DNA of 8,052 bases from positions 1 to 8,052 of the forward strand of contig JAGOBN010000154.1 in NCBI GenBank assembly GCA_017999235.1. The letters are read 5' to 3'. The stretch comes from Anaerolineales bacterium (lineage in GTDB: Bacteria; Chloroflexota; Anaerolineae; Anaerolineales; UBA6663). The notes under the pieces were generated by a model that worked only from the letters and a program-made list of their open reading frames with translations, was not told where the DNA came from and made no database searches. A program made the position numbers and the translations under genes. Of this stretch, positions 1 to 4,987 are shown piece after piece; within the stretch, counting starts at the first letter, position 1, and each line of letters starts with the position of its first letter.

Positions 1-109
1 CACTCAAGGTGGGCGCTTCGGCATGGTCATTCCAGGTTAAGGCGCTTTCAATCAATTGGGCGGCCTGGGCTTCTAATTCGGCTTGCAATTCGGCACGGGT
101 GCGCGGCAT
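1..109 (-). CDS. N-terminal fragment of an unidentified protein, cut by the window edge
   Basis: The frame starts at ATG 109-107 and stays open to base 1, giving 36 residues that begin MPRTRAELQAELEAQA and run to a conserved-looking WNDHAEAPTLS stretch. The start is well supported: GGAGG (bases 120-116 read on the minus strand) lies 6 bases before the ATG. The visible part is an amphipathic, Ala/Glu/Gln-rich helix with coiled-coil character. Function cannot be assigned from 36 residues. The pattern (charged helix, then a Trp, then a PTLS-like turn) faintly recalls the N-termini of some ISKra4-type transposases common in this kind of genome, but that is a weak memory-based guess. The gene is divergent from the lipocalin-like gene at 226. 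Its codons include several A/T-ending ones (GAA, TTG, ATT, TTA, AAT), more than the neighbouring genes use, which mildly supports a different origin. Confidence 0.6.
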   Translation of the reverse strand, partial: MPRTRAELQAELEAQAAQLIESALTWNDHAEAPTLS

Positions 110-115
110 GTCTCG

Positions 116-120
116 CCTCC
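116..120 (-). promoter_or_regulatory. Shine-Dalgarno GGAGG for the gene starting at 109
   Basis: Read on the minus strand this is GGAGG followed by a 6-base spacer and ATG. It fixes the start of the leftmost gene. A possible -10 (CATACT, plus-strand bases 138-143) lies about 28 bases before the ATG, but no convincing -35 accompanies it, so I do not list it as a separate promoter. Confidence 0.7.
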
Positions 121-190
121 AAGGGGGATGCCGCCGGAGTATGCTCCTTTTCGCCCCAGCCGGGAAATACACCCACCGACGCGGTCTTAA

Positions 191-219
191 TGGTCACCGG
201 CGGGGCGGAGTGATAGACT
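191..219 (+). promoter_or_regulatory. Probable promoter of the lipocalin-like gene, leaderless arrangement
   Basis: TAGACT at 214-219 is a TAnnnT-type -10. It is preceded by TG one base upstream (TGA-TAGACT), so it fits the extended -10 form. A weak -35 (TGGTCA, 191-196, four of six matches to TTGACA) sits 17 bases upstream. Only 6 bases separate the -10 from ATG 226, which would put the transcript start at or within a base or two of the ATG. Confidence 0.5.
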
Positions 220-225
220 CCCCGG

Positions 226-1374
226 ATGTTCAAACGCCTCCTGGCTGGATTGCTCGTCGTTAGCCTGACCGCCGCCGGCTTCTGGTACGCCACGCGCGCG
301 CCGGAAGCGCCGGCCCGTCCGCCGCTCACCGGCCCCACTCCCGATCTCACTGGCTTCGCGCGCGCCACCGCGCCGCAAGACTTCACCTTGCCGCGCGACC
401 ACGGCCCGCACTTCGACTATCAAACCGAGTGGTGGTATTACACCGGCAACCTGACCGCCGCGACCGGCGAGCACTTTGGCTTTCAGTTGACCTTCTTCCG
501 GCGCGGTCTGACCCCCGGCGCGCCGGCCGCCAGCGGGCTAAGCACCAACCAGATCTACTTCGCGCATTTCGCGCTCACCGATCCGGCCGGCGGCCGGCAT
601 CAGGGCGTGGAACGCTTCAGCCGCGGGGCGGCGGGTTTGGCTGGCGCGGCCGGCGAACCGTTTCAGGTGTGGCTGGAGGACTGGCGCGCGGAGGCCCTCA
701 ACGCCGACGGCAGCGCCGTGCGGCTGCAGGCCCAGGCGGGCGATCAGGGGTTGACCTTGGAATTGCGCGCCACGAAACCGCTCGTGGCGCATGGCGACCG
801 CGGCCTCAGCCCCAAGAGCGAGCAGGCCGGCAACGCTTCGTACTATCTCAGCTATCCCCGGATGACGGCCGGCGGGACGCTCACGGCGCGCGGCCAGACC
901 TTTAAGGTCACCGGCGAAGCCTGGTTTGACCACGAGTGGAGCACCAGCGCCCTCGGCCCGCAAGGCGTGGGCTGGGATTGGTTCAGCCTGCAGTTGAGCG
1001 ACGGCCGCGAGCTGATGCTCTTCCAGGTCCGGCGCGCCGACGGCGGGCTTGAATCCGTCTCCGGCGGCACGCTCATCCAGCCGGATGGCGCCACGGTGCG
1101 TCTGCCGGCCTCGGCCGTGCAGCTGGAGGTGTTGGCGGCCTGGACCAGCCCGGTCACGGGCGGTCAATACCCGGCGCGCTGGCGGGTGCGGGTCCCCAGC
1201 GCCGGCCTGGATGTGGATGTGCAGCCCTGGCTGCCGGCCCAGGAGATGCGGTTGCTGTTCACGTATTGGGAAGGGGCGGTGCGGGTGACCGGGACCAGCG
1301 CCGGCGCGCCTGTGACCGGCGCGGGCTACGTGGAGTTGACGGGCTACGTCGGCAGCCTGCAGGGCGTGTTCTGA
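226..1374 (+). CDS. AttH/CrtC-type lipocalin-like protein (carotenoid 1,2-hydratase-related), membrane-anchored or exported
   Basis: The product has 382 residues. Residues 4-20 form a hydrophobic N-terminal segment after FKR, so it is a signal peptide or signal anchor. No lipobox Cys is present, so it is not a lipoprotein. The rest matches the two-domain beta-barrel family of AttH and CrtC (hydroxyneurosporene synthase/carotenoid 1,2-hydratase). Landmarks are TEWWYYTGNL (67-76), FGFQLTFFRR (84-93), YFAHFAL (111-117), SYYLSYPRM (205-213), GEAWFDHEWS (230-239), GWDWFSLQL (249-257) and the C-terminal YWEGAVRVTG...GYVELTGY (347-374). CrtC enzymes add water to acyclic carotenoids, but most members of the wider family have no proven substrate and may bind lipids or hydrophobic ligands. 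No carotenoid gene is nearby, so the broad family name is safer than CrtC. The ATG follows a -10-like TAGACT with no usable ribosome binding site. Confidence 0.88.
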   Translation: MFKRLLAGLLVVSLTAAGFWYATRAPEAPARPPLTGPTPDLTGFARATAPQDFTLPRDHGPHFDYQTEWWYYTGNLTAATGEHFGFQLTFFRRGLTPGAPAASGLSTNQIYFAHFALTDPAGGRHQGVERFSRGAAGLAGAAGEPFQVWLEDWRAEALNADGSAVRLQAQAGDQGLTLELRATKPLVAHGDRGLSPKSEQAGNASYYLSYPRMTAGGTLTARGQTFKVTGEAWFDHEWSTSALGPQGVGWDWFSLQLSDGRELMLFQVRRADGGLESVSGGTLIQPDGATVRLPASAVQLEVLAAWTSPVTGGQYPARWRVRVPSAGLDVDVQPWLPAQEMRLLFTYWEGAVRVTGTSAGAPVTGAGYVELTGYVGSLQGVF

Positions 1375-1399
1375 TATGGCGCGCCCCGCCAATTGGTGT

Positions 1400-1405
1400 T
1401 ATCCT
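1400..1405 (+). promoter_or_regulatory. Candidate -10 element (TATCCT) of the response regulator gene
   Basis: TATCCT lies in the 38-base gap after the lipocalin-like gene and ends 7 bases before ATG 1413. No Shine-Dalgarno sequence is present. No good -35 is visible at the expected distance (TGGCGC at 1377-1382 is poor), so the regulator could also be transcribed by read-through from the gene upstream. Confidence 0.35.
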
Positions 1406-1412
1406 TTTGCCG

Positions 1413-1802
1413 ATGCCGCGCTTATTAATCGTTGACGACGACCCCGACATGGCCGAACTGCTCGGCCACATGACCGATATCCTCGGGTACGAGCATCAGT
1501 ACGTGCCCACCGGCGAGGCCGCCATCGCCGCCTGCCAAACCCAGCCCCCGGATGTGATCATCCTGGATGTGATGCTGGAAGACACCGATGGCTGGGCCGT
1601 GTTTGAGAAGCTGATCCCCATTACCAACTCGCCGATCATCTTCATCACCGCCTGGCGCACCGGCGAGAACCGCCAGCGCGCCGAAGCCCTGCTGGCCGAC
1701 GGTTTCCTGGCCAAACCCATCTCCCACCACGATTTCGCCTTGCAGGTCCGCCGGGCGCTCGGCCGGCCGGCGCGCCGGTTGAGCGGGCCGGTGACGGCTT
1801 AA
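1413..1802 (+). CDS. Single-domain response regulator (receiver domain only)
   Basis: This is a 129-residue CheY-like protein with no output domain. Visible receiver landmarks are the acidic pocket D8/D9 in LLIVDDD, phosphoacceptor D52 in IILDVMLEDTDG, the switch Thr T79 in IIFITA and the invariant K101 in FLAKPIS, followed by the last helix QVRRALG. All catalytic positions are intact, so it should be phosphorylated by a histidine kinase, but no kinase or phosphotransfer gene is in the window. The length is normal for a stand-alone receiver. Its short tail (RPARRLSGPVTA) is basic and probably disordered. I chose ATG 1413 because the receiver fold begins immediately after it; upstream in-frame sequence overlaps the previous gene and has no homology-like content. 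It probably acts through protein contacts in a phosphorelay or on a motility or adhesion machine, but the partner is unknown. Confidence 0.93.
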   Translation: MPRLLIVDDDPDMAELLGHMTDILGYEHQYVPTGEAAIAACQTQPPDVIILDVMLEDTDGWAVFEKLIPITNSPIIFITAWRTGENRQRAEALLADGFLAKPISHHDFALQVRRALGRPARRLSGPVTA

Positions 1803-1805
1803 CTC

Positions 1806-1835
1806 AAAAGGCGGCCCGCCCCGGCCGCCTTTTTT
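1806..1835 (+). terminator. Rho-independent terminator, probably bidirectional
   Basis: An 11-base-pair stem (1806-1816 with 1823-1833, core AAGGCGGCC/GGCCGCCTT) encloses a 6-base loop (CGCCCC) and runs into a T tract at 1830-1835. It begins 3 bases after the response-regulator stop codon. On the opposite strand the stem is followed by four T residues, so it may also end the convergent acyltransferase transcript that stops at 1851. Confidence 0.9.
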
Positions 1836-1850
1836 ATTTCACCCCGGCGC

Positions 1851-2957
1851 TTACCGCGCACACGGAAAACAATCCGCTTCCTGCGCGTTCGCGACGGCCA
1901 GCGGCCCGCCGCCCAGGTCCGCCGCCGTCAGCCGCGGCCCGGTCTGCAGACGGAAAATGGCGCTGGCCACGGCCCCAAACCGGAACTTGTAGTCCTCGCC
2001 GCCGCGCATGAAGTCGAACTCCGCCCGCCCGTTCTGGATGGCCCATTGCAGCAGGTAGCCCAACAGCACCCAGCCGGCCGACAGCGCTCCAAAGCGCGGA
2101 TCGATGGCCGAGTTGTAGACGTAGAGCCGGTGGTCAAAATCAAAACTCAAGTAGGCGGCCGCCGGCTCGCCGCCCACGTCCAGGAAGGCCAAATGCAGCC
2201 AGCCGGCCTCGGCCGCCGCCTGCAGGGTGTCCTGAAACTGCGCCCGCATCGCGGGCGTCAGGAAGCGCGCCTTGTCCTCCGCCAGCGCCATCATGGCGAG
2301 GAAGCTCGCGCCCTCGGCGGGCGTGTACTGCGCGCCGCTCACCACGCGCCAGGTGACAGCGGCGGACTCATAGGCCTCCGCCCGGCGGATTTTGCGTTTG
2401 ATCTCCTGGCGCTCTTTCTTCTCCACCATCGTCGCCAGATACGTTTCCCAATCGCCGGGCAGGCGGATGGCCGGCACCGGCTCGAGGGTCTGCTCCGTGG
2501 CCGCCCAGCCCCGCGCGGCGGCGGCGCGGCCCAGCGCGGCGCGGGTGGGTGAGACGGCCGGCAGGTTGTACCAATCCAGCACGTCCCAGGCCGGCACATC
2601 CGGCGCGGTCAGGCGTTCCAGCAGGGCCGCGCAGAAGGCGTCCACCTGCTCGCGCTCGACGATTAAATCCAGGTAATCGGAGATCTCGACACTGCCGATC
2701 AACAGCAGGGCGCGCCGGCCGTCCCGGTTGGGGGCCGCGAAGAGCGGCGCCACGCCCACCAGCCGGCCGGCCACGCGCGCGGTCACCACGCACAGGTCGG
2801 CCGCCGGCCATTCCCCGCCGCCGCGATGCGCCCACCAGGCGCGCTGATACTCGGCGCGCAGGAACGGCACCCGGCACACGCCGCGCGCTAATAAGGCGTT
2901 CCATTCGGCGCCCAGCTGTTCAAAGACGGTCGGCGTACAGTGCACTTCAAGGTCCAT
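1851..2957 (-). CDS. CelD/FemAB-like GNAT-fold acyltransferase (Acetyltransf_6 type)
   Basis: The product has 368 residues and looks full-length for the family. The N-terminal half (residues 1-130) contains the tract WPAADLCVVTARVAGRLVGVAPLF, typical of the first GNAT-like lobe. The C-terminal half carries the family hallmarks: a basic helix EKKERQEIKRKIRR (179-192), LHLAFLDVGGEPAAAYLSF (254-272), LYVYNSAIDPRFGALSAG (278-295) and FDFMRGGEDYKFRFGA (314-329). Relatives named CelD or BcsL occur in polysaccharide and exopolysaccharide loci, and FemAB enzymes transfer aminoacyl groups to peptidoglycan precursors. Acceptor and donor cannot be told here. It is soluble, with no signal peptide. ATG 2957 is the only sensible start, since an in-frame TAG sits three codons upstream. 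No ribosome binding site is visible. The last residues include an unusual DCFPC dicysteine motif. It is convergent with the response regulator and separated from the upstream operon by a terminator, so it is probably monocistronic. Confidence 0.87.
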   Translation of the reverse strand: MDLEVHCTPTVFEQLGAEWNALLARGVCRVPFLRAEYQRAWWAHRGGGEWPAADLCVVTARVAGRLVGVAPLFAAPNRDGRRALLLIGSVEISDYLDLIVEREQVDAFCAALLERLTAPDVPAWDVLDWYNLPAVSPTRAALGRAAAARGWAATEQTLEPVPAIRLPGDWETYLATMVEKKERQEIKRKIRRAEAYESAAVTWRVVSGAQYTPAEGASFLAMMALAEDKARFLTPAMRAQFQDTLQAAAEAGWLHLAFLDVGGEPAAAYLSFDFDHRLYVYNSAIDPRFGALSAGWVLLGYLLQWAIQNGRAEFDFMRGGEDYKFRFGAVASAIFRLQTGPRLTAADLGGGPLAVANAQEADCFPCAR

Positions 2958-3005
2958 ATGGGTCTAGTCACCGGCGGCGGCGCGGCCTGGTGGCCGGCGG
3001 CGCGC

Positions 3006-3031
3006 AAAAAAGGCGGCCCCGGAGGGCCGCC
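3006..3031 (-). terminator. Rho-independent terminator of the HEAT/zinc-ribbon operon
   Basis: On the minus strand an 8-base-pair perfect stem (GGCGGCCC / GGGCCGCC, plus-strand 3024-3031 and 3012-3019) has a 4-base loop and is followed by six T residues (plus-strand A tract 3006-3011). It lies about 40 bases after the zinc-ribbon stop codon and leaves only 48 bases for a promoter of the next gene, whose ATG is at 2957. Confidence 0.9.
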
Positions 3032-3069
3032 CGTGGGATTGATCAAGCGCTGAATTCAAAACGATTCTA

Positions 3070-4179
3070 TCACCGCGCCGGCTCGACGGCGTTTAAGCCG
3101 CCCAGGCCGTTGATCTTCAGCGTCCAGCGGCTGTCCGGCGTGAACTGCCGGAAATCGGCCTCGTCGCGGGCCACATAGTCATAGGTCTGGCGGTCGGCCG
3201 CCAGCGAGACGGAGTATAGTTCGTTCCGCCGGCCTTCGCGCTGGTCGGCCGTTAGGTCCAGGTCTGGCCAGTAGGGTTCGAGGTCCTGGCCGCTGGCCGT
3301 CGCCCGGTCCACCTCTTGCCACTCGCGGGCGGAGTAGGCGCAATAGTCATCGTAGATCTGGTACTGGCAATCCTGCACCACCTTGCTGGTGCCATCCCCC
3401 TGTTCCACGGAGTAAGGCGTCCCGCACACTTTCTCGGAGCGCCGGTTGGGATCGGGCGCGTTCAACATCTGACGCGGCTTGAGCTCACAGGTCCCCACCT
3501 GGGCGTCGGCCGGCAGTTGGTCTTCCCAGGCCTGGCGCTGGACCGTGACCAGCGCTTCGATGCCGATGCTGCGCTCCCACTGGACCGCCTGCACCGTCCC
3601 GGTGACATCCGTGGTGTTGAGGGACTGATAGATCAGGAAGCCGCCCACGCACACACACAGCAGCGCCGCCACGACGCCGGTGACCGCCACCACCCAATTG
3701 GCGCGGGCGGGACGGCGGGAGGCCGGCGCGGCAGCGGAGGCCGGCGCGGCCATCGGCGGCGGGGCATCCGCCCCCAACGGCCGGCCGCAGGCCTGACACC
3801 GGGCGGCGGCGGCTGGGTTCGCGGTGCCGCAGCCGGCGCATTGGACGGGGGCGGCGGCCCCCGGCTGATACGCGCCCACCACCTGGCCGGCCTCCCGTTT
3901 TTCGCCTTTGGTGAGATCGCCGTTGCAGCGGGTACACACCTTGGCATCGCCGGCGTTGCGCGTGCCGCAATACGGGCAATGAATATCCGCGCCCCGGCCG
4001 GTCTGCGCCAGCTTGGCGGCCTCGGTGATCAGCTGCTGGTCCGCCGGCTTCTCAAACTTCTGGTCGGCGTCCATCTGCGCGCCGCAGCCCTGGCACGTCT
4101 TCTGCAGGCCGGGGTTCTTGGTGCCGCAGCGCCGGCAGGTCCATTCCATTTCTACATAGCCCAGCGTTTCCTGCGGCAT
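3070..4179 (-). CDS. Single-pass membrane protein with three zinc ribbons and a Cys-containing external domain
   Basis: The product has 369 residues. Three tandem zinc-binding modules lie in the cytoplasmic part: W13-C15-C18-N22-C29-C32, C68-C71-C82-C85 and C114-C117-C128-C131. The first fits the RanBP2-type finger pattern W-x-C-x2-C-x3-N-x6-C-x2-C exactly; the others look like generic two-Cys-pair ribbons. An Ala/Pro-rich linker (136-160) leads to one membrane helix (about 162-184), giving an N-in, C-out topology. The external region (about 186-369) is rich in acidic and aromatic residues and holds exactly four Cys (231, 252, 271, 280), which could form two disulfides. I do not recognise this domain. 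ATG 4179 is one base past the HEAT-gene stop, so translation is probably coupled. Met11 is an alternative start that would keep the first finger. No enzymatic motif is seen. A scaffolding or sensing role is inference. Confidence 0.85.
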   Translation of the reverse strand: MPQETLGYVEMEWTCRRCGTKNPGLQKTCQGCGAQMDADQKFEKPADQQLITEAAKLAQTGRGADIHCPYCGTRNAGDAKVCTRCNGDLTKGEKREAGQVVGAYQPGAAAPVQCAGCGTANPAAAARCQACGRPLGADAPPPMAAPASAAAPASRRPARANWVVAVTGVVAALLCVCVGGFLIYQSLNTTDVTGTVQAVQWERSIGIEALVTVQRQAWEDQLPADAQVGTCELKPRQMLNAPDPNRRSEKVCGTPYSVEQGDGTSKVVQDCQYQIYDDYCAYSAREWQEVDRATASGQDLEPYWPDLDLTADQREGRRNELYSVSLAADRQTYDYVARDEADFRQFTPDSRWTLKINGLGGLNAVEPAR

Positions 4180-4180
4180 C

Positions 4181-4870
4181 TTAGCGCCCTTTCAGCGGCC
4201 CGGTGTGGGCCGGCCCCCGGCGGATCTTCTCCGCCACCTGTTTGGCGGCCAGGGAGACCGTGCCGTGGGGGACGGTCGACTTGCCGTCATCGGGCAGCCC
4301 CCCCAGCGAGATTTCGGCGTGGTCCTCGCGGCTTAGCCGCTCCAGCTCCGGCAGCGCCCGCTTATCACCCAGGGTGCCCAAAACGCGCACTACACTCCAG
4401 CGGATAAAGGCGTCCGGGTGGCGCAGCGCCGCAATCAGCGGCTCCACGGCCGGCGCCCCAATTTTGGTCAAAGCGAAGGCCACTTGCTGGCGGACCTCGC
4501 CGCGCGCGTCACGCAGCGCCCCAATCAGCGGCTCCACCGCGCGCGGGTCACGGATTTGGCCAAGGGCCTGGGTGACGATCTGGCGCACGTGGACGTTGGG
4601 GACGTGCAGGGCGCTGATCAGGGGCTCCACCGCGCCCATCTGCCCCAAGGCCGCCGCCGCGCTTTCGCGCACGGCCATATCGGGGTCGTCCAGCAGCAGT
4701 TCGGTCAGGGCCGGCGCCGCGCGTTGTTCCCGGTTCTCGCCCAACAAGCGGGCCGAGCGCGCCCGGGCGCCGGCATCCGCGTCCGTGAGGGTCTTGAGGA
4801 GATAACCAAAGTACTTATCCCAGGCCTTTTGTTCGTCGAGTGAACCGGTGCCGGGAGTGCGGGTCTGCAT
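4181..4870 (-). CDS. HEAT-repeat protein (PBS-lyase-like repeats)
   Basis: The product has 229 residues. About five helical repeats span residues 22-172, with the recurrent pattern AVEPLIxALRD...VRxxxAxALGxIGDPR (for example AVEPLISAL at 80, AVEPLIGAL at 111, AVEPLIAAL at 141). The last, partial repeat is broken by a polar Gly/Asp-rich loop (181-205) before a final helix (SLAAKQVAEKIRR). Such repeats form a curved solenoid used for protein-protein contacts. Nothing indicates real phycobilin lyase activity and no bilin protein genes are present. I chose the ATG at 4870 because GGGAGG lies 5 bases before it and a TATAAT box further upstream (4901-4906) falls inside any longer reading, excluding the in-frame ATG at 4960. 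It is soluble, the first gene of an operon with the zinc-ribbon membrane protein and divergent from the pseudophosphatase-like gene, so it may bridge these proteins. Confidence 0.9.
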   Translation of the reverse strand: MQTRTPGTGSLDEQKAWDKYFGYLLKTLTDADAGARARSARLLGENREQRAAPALTELLLDDPDMAVRESAAAALGQMGAVEPLISALHVPNVHVRQIVTQALGQIRDPRAVEPLIGALRDARGEVRQQVAFALTKIGAPAVEPLIAALRHPDAFIRWSVVRVLGTLGDKRALPELERLSREDHAEISLGGLPDDGKSTVPHGTVSLAAKQVAEKIRRGPAHTGPLKGR

Positions 4871-4875
4871 GGCGG

Positions 4876-4881
4876 CCTCCC
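4876..4881 (-). promoter_or_regulatory. Shine-Dalgarno GGGAGG deciding the HEAT-protein start
   Basis: On the minus strand GGGAGG is followed by a 5-base spacer (CCGCC) and ATG 4870. This is the strongest ribosome binding site in the window and selects this ATG over the in-frame ATG ninety bases upstream. Confidence 0.8.
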
Positions 4882-4900
4882 ACCGAGGTGAAGTAAACGC

Positions 4901-4906
4901 ATTATA
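4901..4906 (-). promoter_or_regulatory. Consensus -10 box (TATAAT) of the HEAT/zinc-ribbon operon
   Basis: A perfect TATAAT on the minus strand lies in an otherwise GC-rich gap. The predicted transcript would start near 4894, giving a leader of about 24 bases that contains GGGAGG. No good -35 is seen 16-18 bases upstream, so an activator or an unusual sigma -35 element may be involved. Confidence 0.65.
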
Positions 4907-4953
4907 CCGTGTGGCCGGCACGCTCCTTGCAGTGAGTCCCGGGCCGGCGTCAT

Positions 4954-4981
4954 TTGCCAAGCGTCAGCCGGCGTCTATAAT
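4954..4981 (+). promoter_or_regulatory. Strong promoter of the 824-residue protein, leaderless arrangement
   Basis: TTGCCA (4954-4959, five of six matches to the -35 consensus), a 16-base spacer and a perfect TATAAT (4976-4981) form a housekeeping-type promoter. Only 6 bases lie between the -10 and ATG 4988, so the transcript should begin at or next to the A of the start codon. No Shine-Dalgarno sequence exists in this stretch. Confidence 0.75.
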
Positions 4982-4987
4982 CCAACC

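Noticed and set aside
207..210. GGAG as a ribosome binding site for the gene at 226
   Set aside because: The spacing to the ATG is 15 bases, too long for normal function, and a -10-like hexamer lies between the two.
538..1392. Long open frame on the minus strand (284 codons) opposite the lipocalin-like gene
   Set aside because: It lies antisense to a gene with clear family motifs. Its composition (Arg, Ala, Gly, His, Gln) is typical of GC-rich shadow frames and it has no ribosome binding site or recognisable motif.
1266..1412. Upstream extension of the response regulator frame
   Set aside because: It overlaps the lipocalin-like gene and is Arg/Gly-rich; the receiver fold starts exactly at ATG 1413.
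3316..4407. Open frame of 363 codons on the plus strand opposite the zinc-ribbon and HEAT genes
   Set aside because: It spans the junction of two well-supported minus-strand genes, is Gly/Arg/Ala/His-rich and has no family signature, so it is a shadow of GC-biased codons.
4871..4960. N-terminal extension of the HEAT protein to an ATG at 4960
   Set aside because: The extension contains the TATAAT box and GGGAGG site that serve the ATG at 4870 and has no HEAT-like content.
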